Of a DNA stretch of 64,000 bases, positions 53,321 through 63,116 are shown one piece after another. Below the pieces are notes generated by a model. It had not been told where the DNA came from and did no database searches. It saw only the letters and a list, made by a program, of their open reading frames with translations. The stretch's first letter is position 1, and the number at the start of each line of letters is the position of its first letter. The stretch is from UBA8752 sp965657965 (GTDB taxonomy: Bacteria > Bacteroidota > Bacteroidia > Flavobacteriales_D > Sanyastnellaceae): NCBI GenBank assembly GCA_965657965.1, contig CBFHQM010000002.1, positions 144,222 to 208,221 of the forward strand, read 5' to 3'. The translations under genes and the position numbers were made by a program.

Positions 53321-54346
53321 TCAAAGCTCAAATCGATCCCCTTGACGCGCAACGTGATGTCCCGCATCCTGGACTGATTGTGTGGCTTTGGAGTTTGGAT
53401 CGAGTAACGCGTTGGTATGATTCAGGTGAATGAAGTACACCTTGTCTCGGTTCTCAGCCGACAGAGAGGCAAACTTGGACAAGCTTTCCAAAACGAACGG
53501 ATGTGGGATTTCAGACATGTCTCGATGCCCACCCAACTCTTCTGCATCGTAAAAGGTGCCATCTAAAAAAGCGAAGTCCACAGAATCAATGGCGGCATTG
53601 ATGTCTTGATTCCACACCGACCACTTGTCGATGTCGGGAATGAACAATGCCGACTTATTGGGGCCTTGAATGTGGTAACCCACCGTTTCCGAAAACTCAT
53701 CCCGGTGGGGCACCAAAAAAGGCGTCACGTGCAGGTTTGGCCCGAGAACTTTCGTGCGACGGGCTTGAAGCCCCTCGAGCTGTATGTTGTTCAGGGTCAC
53801 CAATTGTTGCCAAGGACCGTTGGTCTCCAAAAACCCCCGAAGCCGAGGCATAGCATGAACGGGCACCGAATTGGCCCCCATGGCCTCTCTCCCCAAAAAA
53901 CCGAGTCCCGAATAGTGGCCAAGATGCGCGTGGGTCAGAAAAATGCCATCCGGCATCCCCACGTGGGCACCTGTTTCTTGGGACAATAAGAACGCCTGCC
54001 GGGTCAAATCTGGCGTTGCCTCGAACAAAAACTGACGGCCAAGTGCGCGGTCCACGATACCCAAACTCACCACCTGATGCGGCGTCGACGGACGTAAAAA
54101 CAAATTGCGACAATCCGGGCGGTCGCAACCAATGTGAGGATACCCGCCGTCTTGCACATTGCCCAAAACGACCAGGCCCACCCCGTCGGCCTGCACGGTG
54201 GCACCTTGAGTTTGTGCGGACGTCCCTTGGGTGGCCACCGCGAGCGTCAACCAACAAATCAAATGGGCGGCCCATCGTCCTGTCCTTTCCATGGCCGGTA
54301 AAGTAGCACAAGGCGAACCGACCCTAAACCTGCGATCTCGCGTCAT
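53321..54346 (-). CDS. PqqB-like exported MBL-fold metallo-hydrolase
   Basis: A 341-residue protein from the ATG overlapping the pbpC stop (TAATG); an inner ATG at 54292 begins the signal peptide directly and has a TACTTTA element 6 bases upstream, so it may be the real start. The MBL fold resembles PqqB: LGNVQDGGYPHIGCDRPDCRN, then FLTHAHLGHYSGLGFLGREAMG, PFLVPHRDEFSETVGYHI and FAFLDGTFYDAEEL. The metal motif reads HxHxGH, so the Asp of the usual HxHxDH is missing. No other pqq gene is present, so a PQQ role is unlikely. Confidence 0.85.
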   Translation of the reverse strand: MTRDRRFRVGSPCATLPAMERTGRWAAHLICWLTLAVATQGTSAQTQGATVQADGVGLVVLGNVQDGGYPHIGCDRPDCRNLFLRPSTPHQVVSLGIVDRALGRQFLFEATPDLTRQAFLLSQETGAHVGMPDGIFLTHAHLGHYSGLGFLGREAMGANSVPVHAMPRLRGFLETNGPWQQLVTLNNIQLEGLQARRTKVLGPNLHVTPFLVPHRDEFSETVGYHIQGPNKSALFIPDIDKWSVWNQDINAAIDSVDFAFLDGTFYDAEELGGHRDMSEIPHPFVLESLSKFASLSAENRDKVYFIHLNHTNALLDPNSKATQSVQDAGHHVARQGDRFEL

Positions 54347-56670
54347 TATTCCACCACTTCCAGCACACTGGTCACCTTGCCGCCCCTTTCGTCCATGACG
54401 TGTATTTGATGGCGTCCCACATCAAAGAACACCTCGAGCGTATGATGCCCTCTGGTTTCCCCGAGGTATTGCTGGTTGTCGTGCCAAAATAGGGTGGCGT
54501 CTTCTCGGCTGTGCGCCACCTCCAAGACCATGCTTTGACGCTCCCCGTCCAAGTCCCTTGGGCGCTTGACCACATCGAAGCCTTCGGGGTAGACCCACTC
54601 CATGCGATGCCCATCCTCCACAGCAGCATCCACACACGCGTTAGACCAAGGCGGCATCGGCTCAAAACGGCCACCAGACTTGCGGTGGTACCACTGCATG
54701 GCGGGAGGGAGAACGACCCAAGACGTGTCCGTAAACGCCTCGGCACAACCGGAATGGACCCGCTTCCCCTCCGCGTTGAGCTGCACAGTCGTGCAAAACG
54801 TGCATGGACTGGGGACCCGACTGCCGACTTTGGTTGTCCTTGTGCTTCGGCAAAACGGTCCCTTTCCGTAACCTGTCGCCGCGCAGAGTGTGGCATCGAT
54901 GCCGTCCAATTCCTCCACAGTCTGGGGAAAAGAAGACCCTTCGAAAGGAAGCTGATTGAGCACATTAAAAAACAAGGGAGCCGAACACTCCACGCCAATG
55001 AGGCCTGGTCGGCCTTCTTGGCTCGCATTTCCAGACCAAACCACCACCAACCATTGCCCATCCGAACCTGCCGCCCATGCATCGCGATGGCCATAACTCG
55101 TTCCAGTTTTCCAAAATACCGGGCGCTCCATCTGCCAATGCTTCCATGCCAAGGGGCGCTTCACATCCCGCATCATTTCCTTGACTTGGTGGGTGGTGAC
55201 GGCGTCGAATCGCTCCGGTTTTTTGGCGGCATAGACGCGGCCAAGCGGATCCATAAGTGCCCCGGCATTTGCTGGAGTGAGCGAACTGAACATGGCTGTG
55301 TACGCCTCGGCAACCTGAAGTGGACGCACCTCAGCACTGCCCAGAATCAACGACAAACCGTAATGAAATGCATTCTCCTTTAAATCGCGCAACCCCAAGC
55401 CTTGCAGGGTCCCATGAAATTTTTGCAAGCCAAATGTGCGCAGCAACCGCACCGCCGGAACATTCAACGACGACACCAAAGCCTCCTTGACTGTGGGCGT
55501 CCCCCGGTAAATTCGGTCGAAATTTCGTGGCGTGAAATCTCCGATGCGCGTGGGGACATCTTCCAAAATGGCCTGAGGTGTCACGACCCCCTCCTGTATC
55601 GCAGCTGCATAGAGAAACGGCTTGAGAATGCTCCCGGTGGACCGAGGCTCCCGGAGCATATCAAACCCAGAACCCTCCTCGCCCGAAACGGCCGTGTTTC
55701 CGACATACGCCCTGATTTGTCCGGACTTCAACTCCACCACAACGGCCGAGGCATTGTGCACCTCATTGCCTTTCCAATGTGCCACATGGCTGTCGACCAC
55801 ATCTTGCACCCGGTTCTGCAATACCCCATCTAAAGTGGCATTGCATAACTGAGAAGGCATGACTTGGCATTGCCAATCCAGCAAATGCGGCGCCCTTCTC
55901 GGCAGCGCCAAAGGCTCCCTTGGCAAAGGCTCGCCTTTCGACAGTCGCCATGTGACCGAATCCAATGTCCCCTGATTGAGGAGACGATCGAGAAGCCGGT
56001 CACGCTTCTCGCGGAACTTGGTTTCGTTGCGGCCAGGCAGCACGGTGGAAGGGGCATTGGGCAACACCGCCAAGGCGGCGCACTCGCCCCAAGAAAGCAA
56101 ATCGGAAGGCACACCGTAGTACCTCCAACTTGCCGCTTCTAGCCCGACGATATTGCCTCCAAATGGGGCATGCGCACAGTACAGTTGCAGAATCTCCTCT
56201 TTGCTTCTGCCCCATTCGAGCCGTGTCGCCTGGACCATTTCCAAGAGCTTCCGGGGCAACGAACGCGCCTTCTGCCCCCCGGACATGCGCACCACCTGCA
56301 TGGTCAGTGTAGACGCCCCAGACACCACCCTTCTGGACCTTAAGTTTTGACGAATTGCCCTGCCTACAGCGAAGAGATCGACTCCACTGTGCTCCCAGAA
56401 CCGCTGGTCCTCAAAGGCCACAAGCGAAGCGACGAATTTGTCGGGGATGTGGTCGGAAGGAGGAAATCTCCACTGCTCATCTGACGCAATTCTCGCACCC
56501 AATAGCACCCCCTCACGGTCGTTCAACACCGTGGAATACGGCGCGTCAAACAAGGGGAAGGTGACCGAGGCAGACCATCCCCACAACCCCACCGCGAAAA
56601 GACCCAGCAAAGCGAGCTGAAACCTGCGTTTGTGCCACAAATTTCTCACGGCGTTCTGACGGTCACCCAT
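54346..56670 (-). CDS. pbpC: Penicillin-binding protein 1C
   Basis: A 774-residue bifunctional peptidoglycan synthase. One membrane helix (LALLGLFAVGLWGW) is followed by the GT51 transglycosylase domain (LVAFEDQRFWEHSGVDLFAV, SGASTLTMQVVRM). The transpeptidase follows, with SxxK in STGSILKPFLYA, SSLNVPAVRLL and KTGTSYGHRDAWAAG. The C-terminal about 100 residues match the biPBP_C beta-domain of PBP1C. The ATG at 56670 lies in the last codons of the alpha-2-macroglobulin gene (25-base overlap); a GTG at 56649 is an alternative. Confidence 0.95.
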   Translation of the reverse strand: MGDRQNAVRNLWHKRRFQLALLGLFAVGLWGWSASVTFPLFDAPYSTVLNDREGVLLGARIASDEQWRFPPSDHIPDKFVASLVAFEDQRFWEHSGVDLFAVGRAIRQNLRSRRVVSGASTLTMQVVRMSGGQKARSLPRKLLEMVQATRLEWGRSKEEILQLYCAHAPFGGNIVGLEAASWRYYGVPSDLLSWGECAALAVLPNAPSTVLPGRNETKFREKRDRLLDRLLNQGTLDSVTWRLSKGEPLPREPLALPRRAPHLLDWQCQVMPSQLCNATLDGVLQNRVQDVVDSHVAHWKGNEVHNASAVVVELKSGQIRAYVGNTAVSGEEGSGFDMLREPRSTGSILKPFLYAAAIQEGVVTPQAILEDVPTRIGDFTPRNFDRIYRGTPTVKEALVSSLNVPAVRLLRTFGLQKFHGTLQGLGLRDLKENAFHYGLSLILGSAEVRPLQVAEAYTAMFSSLTPANAGALMDPLGRVYAAKKPERFDAVTTHQVKEMMRDVKRPLAWKHWQMERPVFWKTGTSYGHRDAWAAGSDGQWLVVVWSGNASQEGRPGLIGVECSAPLFFNVLNQLPFEGSSFPQTVEELDGIDATLCAATGYGKGPFCRSTRTTKVGSRVPSPCTFCTTVQLNAEGKRVHSGCAEAFTDTSWVVLPPAMQWYHRKSGGRFEPMPPWSNACVDAAVEDGHRMEWVYPEGFDVVKRPRDLDGERQSMVLEVAHSREDATLFWHDNQQYLGETRGHHTLEVFFDVGRHQIHVMDERGGKVTSVLEVVE

Positions 56671-59600
56671 TGTCCTTTGGTGGACGCTTGAATGGCTCCG
56701 TTGTACATGGCTTCTGCATACACCGGAGGTGCGTAATAGTGACCAGGATAGGTTGCTACCACTTCAAAATTCAACACAATCGACCCCTTTGGACCCAACC
56801 TGAAATACGAGCTTACCCTGTCGTCGCGAATGTCTTGATAACCGACCTCAGTGGAGGTTTCGGCACCCTGCAAGCGCGCATTCGACAACTCCCACCCCGC
56901 TGGAACGAAATACGTTAGGGCCATCCTTTCAAGTGTCGAAAAATCGTCGAAACGAGCCGCCCGAACCTCTGCATACATCACGGAACCGGCCTTCACGTCT
57001 TCAATTTGTATTGGATCACCTTGGCTGTCCAAATACCTCACAGACACCGAAAGCCCCTCGGAATGGGCAGACTCCTCTCCAAACTTCTCTACAGCCGTTT
57101 GGGTAACGCTCACATAGAGTGGACTCTCCATGGCGTGCTCCAAGCCCAGGGTTTCCTCTCCTTCCAAAGTCCCCGCATCCACATTGAAAATCCGGTCTGA
57201 TGTCGCCACTGCCGTCATGGAAGCGCCCAATCTAATGTCGGCCACCAAGGGGGCTGAATCGCCTTTCCCCAAGACCTCCGTCAACACCGACAACCCGTAG
57301 GCAATGTCCTGGGTGGATCTCCATCCCTTCCCCATGTCCTCGGCAAGTCCCATTGCCTGTGCCGCTGCGGCTTCAATCCTGCCCACTTTATGCAGCGCTT
57401 GCACCCACATTGCACGGTTTCTGAATCGCGAGGAGAAAGACCACCAGCGCTGTCTGCCCTCAAACTCGGGCAAGGAACTGTCCAGCATTTGATCGGCCAA
57501 TTCCGTTTCACCCAACTCGGCATAGGCCGCCGCAAGCAACATGGCAGCCTCCCCGCTGAGTTGACTCAAGTTGCGCAAACGCGTCATGGCGCCCACCTCC
57601 TGCTGCCCCCCCGTGGCCAGGACAAACAATCGATACCCTTGGCCAAAGGTTCGCCAAGGCGAATCTGAATCGTACGACCAATTCCGCGCTTGCTTGCGCT
57701 CATACTGAATGTACCTGTCCAACATGCCTTGCGGAAGGACGTACCCTGCATCCTTCGCCTGAATCAAGAACTGCCCCACGTAAGACGAAACCCAAGCATT
57801 TGCACTCCGATTGCCTGGCCAGTATACAAAGCCACCATTGGCCAGCTGACGCTTGCTCAAGGTTTGAATCGCCTGTCGGATGTTGCCGCGTGTCTTCGCC
57901 TTCTCCTCTGCAGTCAGCGAGACCCAATGTTCCAAATTCAACTGCGCAAACCCCTTGGACGTGACCTGTTCTGAACAACCATGGGGGTAGCTGAGCAAAA
58001 GATCCATCTTGTCGTTGAGCTGAATGTCGGGCACCTTGGTCACGCTCACCTTGCACGTCCGCGATGCGGGAATGCCAAATGGAACCACGGACACATTTAG
58101 GGTGTCTTGAACCACATAACTCTGTGTTCTTCTGACCCGCAACATGGGATTTCGAATGGTCATCGCCACCTGGTCCTCTGCACTGCGTCTGCGCGAGGTG
58201 GCCACCACCTTTAATTGCACCCGTTCCACGTTTTCTCGAACCGTACCGGGAAAGAAGACCGTTTGCTGACCCATGGAAGAAAACGTGAGCGTTTGCTTGT
58301 CTTGAACCCAATCAAAACCTTCACTCTCGACAATCGACAGCGCAACCTCCTCGACACCCTCTTCCAAGGCAAAGACGGTGACGGGCACATCGATCCTTTC
58401 TCCGGGAGCCGCGAGCCGGGGAAGGGTCAATTGGACCATGAGGTCCTGCTTGACCTTGACATTGCCCTCGGCATGACCAGTTGCCCCATTTGATTCCGCG
58501 GCCACCACCATCACGCGAACGTTTCCGAGGTAATTCTGAATGCCCACTCTGTGTGTGGCTTGTCGCCCTGGCTCTAGCTTGAAAGGGCCCAGATGGCGGA
58601 CAACAGGCCGAAAACGGTCTGCATCTTCAGCATTGTCCGCAGCAGCTTCACCATCTCCACCCACCGCAAGCACTTTCGCAATCTTGCCCGCAAATGCTTC
58701 GAGCACCCAAGAAAACATGTCCCAAGTGCGCACCCCCAAAGCCGCCCTTCGGGTAAAATGTGCCCACGGATCCGGCGTTGAAAAACGCGTGAGACCAAGC
58801 AAGCCCTCGTCGACCACGGCCAAGGTGTACTCCATGGGCTGTCCATTGGCTTCACTGACCGACACGGTAAGCGTTGAGTTCGGCTCTACCTCCTCCGGCA
58901 GATCGAGCTCTGGCACCAATCTCATCGCGGGATCCGCCACCTCGATGGGCACGATGCCGTACATGCGAAGAGGACGGTCATTGGCGCTGTTTCCGTGGGG
59001 CTGAATGACCAAGGCATGCAAGTAGCAATGGGGCGCCATCTCTGGCGTCAGTTGGACTTCTACTCGCGTGCTCCCCTCGGTCGTTGCCACCACCCAATCT
59101 TGAAGCTGCACACTCCCATTTTCGGCGCTGAGAATGAGCTTGCCCCCTGACGAAGAAGGCACTTCGACCACGGCCACATCGCCCACATTGTAGGTCGCTT
59201 TATCCAACGCAACCTCCACAACTTCTGAAGATGCATCGGCTCCATTTCCCGAGCCTGACCTCCGCCCATAGGCATGGTCAAAATGAACCACACGAGAACT
59301 GACATGGTGACCATCCTCGTCCGAAATCCGGATATAAATCCGGCCCCATTGCCCCTCATTCAAATTCACTGAAAATGAACCCTCACCTCTTGTCAAGTTC
59401 AATTGCTGAGTGGAAATCAACTCCTTGGTCGCACTGTTGAGCCGGGAGACTCGATTGGCCCCTTGCCTCCACCACCAAGTCCAATCCAAACGGAAAACTT
59501 CCACCTTGACTTTACCCGGCTTTAAGGCGCCATCCGGACCAATCCGGACCACCTCGATGGATTGCTCCGTTTCGGTCGTCCAATAGTCATATGCATTGGC

Positions 59601-62096
59601 GTCCGGCATCTTAAACCCGACGTAGGCAGAGAATGGCGCCACCCGAAAGCGCTGCGACGCAACACTGAATCGTCCCCCTGGCTCATATACCCTCGCCCGC
59701 GCGACCAATTCAAGCGGGCCCGGGTTGTTGCCCAGAAAGCCGGCAGGCCAAGCAACGTCGTCGACCCCGGTCGACCCCAACGCGCCTTCCACGTTGGGTT
59801 GAGACAAGCTCCCCGCCGATTTGGTGACATCGAAAAAACAAAAGCCCGGATACTCTTCTTTGAAACTCTGGTTGTCCTTTCTGAGCGTCCCCTTCAATGC
59901 GTAGTTCAAGCCACTGGCACTGGCACCCGTGAGCCACTCACTGCTGATTTGGAGATCCAAGGTGTTGTTGCTCCCATCGACAACTTCCTCTTCGCTGGTA
60001 ATGGCGATGTCCAATCGATTGGGCTGTATGGTTTCAATGGACAGGGATTTCGCAAACGTGGCCGAGCCGACCTCCAATTTGGCCACCCATGTGCCTGTTG
60101 GTGCTTCTGAATCGGGCACAAAGTGCAGCGGGTGAATCGTCTTGACGCCTCGTTCAACGACCCTCCGAACCACCTCTTTGCCACGGGCATCCTTGACCGT
60201 AAGCACCATGGGGTGCGTTGGTGGCAACGGATTGTGACGATCGTCCAAAATGGCATCCAGGAACAAGGTGTCTCCTGGCCGCCACACACCGCGTTCGGCA
60301 TACAACATGCACTGGACTCCCTTGGCCACATCGACGCCCTGAACATCAAACGAAGACAAGGACAGACTTGCTGCATTTTCCAACTTTACAAAGGCTTTTT
60401 GCCCGTTCCAAGAAGCCATTGCGAGAAAGGGCTTCCCGCCCTCAGCCACCAGACTGAGCGCTCCATTGGCATCGGTGGTGCCCCCTGCCACCACTTGGCC
60501 TTGGTAATTTAAAAGTTCGACTTCGGCTCCCGGGAGGACGTCTCCTTTCGAAATGTGGGTTGCGTATGCCCGCCATCCCGTTTCTCCGCCTTTGACAATC
60601 AAACCGACATCGGAAACCAATACATTCTTTGCGATGGTTCGCCGGCTGCCGTAGTAGGAGATGTGACACGGGTTTTCTCGCTCCTGATAGCGATACCCGC
60701 TGGGATACCGACTGCTTTGATAGCCACTGAACACATCTGCATCGTACGCCCAAACGCGATCATCTTGGGGCACATCACCTTCGCAGGGATAGCTCGAATA
60801 CGCCGGCCGGAACCCGATTTCCACGCGGTAAATGGCACCCGGCGCCCGCTCCACGAGCTCCTCCAAATCAAGGGCGTAGTTCTCCCATTGGTTGCGAGCC
60901 GCACTTCCCAACTCGACACGCCGCTCGGCTACAGGCCTCGCCACACGGCGCAGGCGAGAATATCCAGAAAGGGCGTTGTCCTGAAAAAATTGATGCGTAT
61001 TGCGCTCAAATACTTGGAACACCCGGACATCAACGGCCCGAAGGCCCTTGGCTCGGAAAGGAACCTGAGCCGAGCCCGACGTCGGCACCACATTGCCTTC
61101 TCCGATGAACTCCACCTCCGGCTTGTTGACCGTGAAGGTGAACTCCTGAACAATGGGGCTGAGCAAGGGCTCACCCAACACGTTTTTGATTCCCTCTGCC
61201 ACCCGCAAAGTGGTAACACCGGTCTTGACCCCATTGGGATAGCATTCCACTCGACTCCCATCAATCCTGACATCATGGAGGTCTTCATTGTCCAATTGAA
61301 ACAGCCCCATCAGGCGCTGGCTCTTGAGAATGGGACTGGAGAAGATCAAGGTGATCTTTTGATCGGGCAGCTGCCCCACCCTTGCACTCAGCAGGGAAAA
61401 GTCATTCAAGGGCGGCACAGCCATGGTCGTGAATGCGCTCCCATCCAGCTTCAATTCGATCTTCTGCTCGCTTGAGGTCCGCTCCACGGAGTCCACAGCA
61501 AAATTCCAGATGTGCCGGTCACCGGGACAAGACCACTGCACCCGACCGGGGTCTACTCCTTTGAGGGACAAACGGCGCACCACTTCGTCCATGCTCGACA
61601 AGTCATTGGACACTACTGTGCCCACGAGTCGATTCCACTGCAAGTCCCGATCAGAATGGCCATTGAGCGCATAACCGTCCAGTTCAAAACGCTGGTCGAT
61701 TGTGGTAAAATTGAACGAGAACGTACGGAGCTCTTCAGGCACATCAGCAAGCGCACCCAAGGCAAACCTGACGGTATACTCTGTTCCGGACGTCCAACCT
61801 GAACTCGGGACAAAAGCCAAGGCATTTTCGGACGTCCAAATGGTTTGCCCCTCCACCGCAGGTACAATGTCGAACAATGGCGTTGAAGAGGGGGTACCGG
61901 GCACCATGTTGAGCCCCATGTCTTCGGCAAGTGACACGACAATGTTCTCCTCCGCCGAAATAACACCGGAGGTGTATTGAACAATGTGTTGCTCCAAATT
62001 GGGTGTCCAGTGGGTGGCGGCCTCTTGAGTCTCACCACAGGAGACGAAGGCGAGAATGGAGAGCGCTGCGAAAGCGCCCAAAAACCATGTTTTCAT
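56646..62096 (-). CDS. Bacterial alpha-2-macroglobulin lipoprotein (YfhM-like)
   Basis: An 1816-residue predicted lipoprotein; the signal peptide ends at FVSC (Cys20). It is a protease-trapping protein thought to guard the periplasm. Macroglobulin (MG) domains fill the first 900 residues, including the MG10-like VRRVVERGVKTIHPL and YAERGVWRPGDTLFLDAILDD. The thioester motif is intact: YPHGCSEQ with Cys1374 (57975-57977). The helical thioester domain and the C-terminal receptor-like region follow. The frame from 62135 adds 13 residues before the signal peptide and is rejected. An AAACTTTG element sits 3 bases upstream of the ATG. It is coupled to pbpC, the usual partnership. Confidence 0.94.
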   Translation of the reverse strand: MKTWFLGAFAALSILAFVSCGETQEAATHWTPNLEQHIVQYTSGVISAEENIVVSLAEDMGLNMVPGTPSSTPLFDIVPAVEGQTIWTSENALAFVPSSGWTSGTEYTVRFALGALADVPEELRTFSFNFTTIDQRFELDGYALNGHSDRDLQWNRLVGTVVSNDLSSMDEVVRRLSLKGVDPGRVQWSCPGDRHIWNFAVDSVERTSSEQKIELKLDGSAFTTMAVPPLNDFSLLSARVGQLPDQKITLIFSSPILKSQRLMGLFQLDNEDLHDVRIDGSRVECYPNGVKTGVTTLRVAEGIKNVLGEPLLSPIVQEFTFTVNKPEVEFIGEGNVVPTSGSAQVPFRAKGLRAVDVRVFQVFERNTHQFFQDNALSGYSRLRRVARPVAERRVELGSAARNQWENYALDLEELVERAPGAIYRVEIGFRPAYSSYPCEGDVPQDDRVWAYDADVFSGYQSSRYPSGYRYQERENPCHISYYGSRRTIAKNVLVSDVGLIVKGGETGWRAYATHISKGDVLPGAEVELLNYQGQVVAGGTTDANGALSLVAEGGKPFLAMASWNGQKAFVKLENAASLSLSSFDVQGVDVAKGVQCMLYAERGVWRPGDTLFLDAILDDRHNPLPPTHPMVLTVKDARGKEVVRRVVERGVKTIHPLHFVPDSEAPTGTWVAKLEVGSATFAKSLSIETIQPNRLDIAITSEEEVVDGSNNTLDLQISSEWLTGASASGLNYALKGTLRKDNQSFKEEYPGFCFFDVTKSAGSLSQPNVEGALGSTGVDDVAWPAGFLGNNPGPLELVARARVYEPGGRFSVASQRFRVAPFSAYVGFKMPDANAYDYWTTETEQSIEVVRIGPDGALKPGKVKVEVFRLDWTWWWRQGANRVSRLNSATKELISTQQLNLTRGEGSFSVNLNEGQWGRIYIRISDEDGHHVSSRVVHFDHAYGRRSGSGNGADASSEVVEVALDKATYNVGDVAVVEVPSSSGGKLILSAENGSVQLQDWVVATTEGSTRVEVQLTPEMAPHCYLHALVIQPHGNSANDRPLRMYGIVPIEVADPAMRLVPELDLPEEVEPNSTLTVSVSEANGQPMEYTLAVVDEGLLGLTRFSTPDPWAHFTRRAALGVRTWDMFSWVLEAFAGKIAKVLAVGGDGEAAADNAEDADRFRPVVRHLGPFKLEPGRQATHRVGIQNYLGNVRVMVVAAESNGATGHAEGNVKVKQDLMVQLTLPRLAAPGERIDVPVTVFALEEGVEEVALSIVESEGFDWVQDKQTLTFSSMGQQTVFFPGTVRENVERVQLKVVATSRRRSAEDQVAMTIRNPMLRVRRTQSYVVQDTLNVSVVPFGIPASRTCKVSVTKVPDIQLNDKMDLLLSYPHGCSEQVTSKGFAQLNLEHWVSLTAEEKAKTRGNIRQAIQTLSKRQLANGGFVYWPGNRSANAWVSSYVGQFLIQAKDAGYVLPQGMLDRYIQYERKQARNWSYDSDSPWRTFGQGYRLFVLATGGQQEVGAMTRLRNLSQLSGEAAMLLAAAYAELGETELADQMLDSSLPEFEGRQRWWSFSSRFRNRAMWVQALHKVGRIEAAAAQAMGLAEDMGKGWRSTQDIAYGLSVLTEVLGKGDSAPLVADIRLGASMTAVATSDRIFNVDAGTLEGEETLGLEHAMESPLYVSVTQTAVEKFGEESAHSEGLSVSVRYLDSQGDPIQIEDVKAGSVMYAEVRAARFDDFSTLERMALTYFVPAGWELSNARLQGAETSTEVGYQDIRDDRVSSYFRLGPKGSIVLNFEVVATYPGHYYAPPVYAEAMYNGAIQASTKGQWVTVRTP

Positions 62097-62239
62097 GAGC
62101 AAAGTTTGGCGAAGTAGTGAATTCCGGTTCCGCAAAAGTTGCAGGACCGTCGCTGCACATTGAACGCATGAACTGCCTCAATTCCTATTCGAATCCCAAA
62201 ATTAATTTGACTTCGCTCCTTAGGAGCAAAAAAGGCGGT

Positions 62240-62632
62240 TCAGGGCTGCCGATCCCATCGACAGTTGCGGAACAAACCTTCACACGGTTCCCTCACTGCA
62301 CCTGAACGCGCGGTGTACTCTGTGTAGATGGCTTCGCCAATCAAATCGGAGTACAGCACGGTGCTGCTGTCTGGGAACAAGGTCAACGTGACATTGGTGT
62401 CCAAAGACAGAAATTGATAGGTCCCACTGTGCCTCTGCTCATCCTCGAATTGAAACCGATAGCGGCCTGCACTTCCGGTTGGAGAAGGCTCATCAAACTC
62501 CATCCACAAGGGGCCGCGCGTGGCGCAGGATTGACAGCCTGCTTCGGCATTTCGATCAAACCGCCCCACGATTTCCTGGTCCATTGGGGAGCAGGCCAAA
62601 AAAACCAGGGGAATTATCCAAATCGCCTTCAT
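62240..62632 (-). CDS. Small lipoprotein
   Basis: A 130-residue hypothetical lipoprotein (MKAIWIIPLVFLACSPMDQ, lipobox FLAC, Cys14). The mature domain is beta-rich and contains a CQSC pair (AEAGCQSCATRGPLWMEF) and CEGLFRNC near the C-terminus. I recognise no family. A longer frame from 62980 overlaps the CDGSH gene and is rejected. A TATTTTG element (62639-62645) ends 6 bases before the ATG. Confidence 0.7.
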   Translation of the reverse strand: MKAIWIIPLVFLACSPMDQEIVGRFDRNAEAGCQSCATRGPLWMEFDEPSPTGSAGRYRFQFEDEQRHSGTYQFLSLDTNVTLTLFPDSSTVLYSDLIGEAIYTEYTARSGAVREPCEGLFRNCRWDRQP

Positions 62633-62789
62633 CGGGGGCAAAATAGCCCCGATTGCTTCAATGGGCCCTGCCGATATTGGCAACTTGGTGTCGGCCTCGG
62701 CCGCTTGGATGACAGTGCTGCCGCTAAAGGCTCTGACGGTGGAATGTGACTCCGGATAAAAATCCTTGGTCCGCGGAATTTGACGCCGC

Positions 62790-63032
62790 TTAGGCTGCGT
62801 GAGAACCGTCGCAGAACGGGGGATTTTTGGTTTGCTTGCACAAGCACATGGCTGCGGGGCCTGACTTCTCGGCTTGGAACACCTTTGGGGCCAAGCTGGA
62901 TCCGGAATGGGCGCCGTTGCACCAAGGCTGGTTGCTGGAGTGTCCGCAGCTGCACCAAGCGTATGTCTTGCCTTCTTCAAGGGTCTGCATGTCAGGACGG
63001 TCGCCGGCTCTTTTGGAGTTAGAATCGCTCAT
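62790..63032 (-). CDS. CDGSH iron-sulfur domain protein (two motifs)
   Basis: An 80-residue protein with two CDGSH-type [2Fe-2S] motifs: CSCGHSSNQPWCNGAH (Asn in place of Asp) and CLCKQTKNPPFCDGSH. Each supplies three Cys and one His to a redox-active cluster, so one molecule may hold two clusters. Start 63032 gives SDSNSKRAGDRPDMQTLEEG before motif one; a frame from 63095 adds 21 unlikely residues. It is co-oriented with the Crp-like regulator upstream, which may control it. Confidence 0.92.
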   Translation of the reverse strand: MSDSNSKRAGDRPDMQTLEEGKTYAWCSCGHSSNQPWCNGAHSGSSLAPKVFQAEKSGPAAMCLCKQTKNPPFCDGSHAA

Positions 63033-63116
63033 GGTATATGGGATTGATGTGTCAATTGGCTGCTGTTGAACAATGCACAATAACGGGCATGTCAAACCTG
63101 GCGGCGTTGAACCACA

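Noticed and set aside
60555..61475. Plus-strand ORF of 306 codons inside the alpha-2-macroglobulin gene
   Set aside because: Antisense shadow with no motif, signal or promoter; the macroglobulin frame is intact across it.
62633..62980. N-terminal extension of the small lipoprotein gene (116 codons)
   Set aside because: It runs antisense-like through the adjacent CDGSH coding region in another frame and lacks features; the lipoprotein signal starts at 62632.
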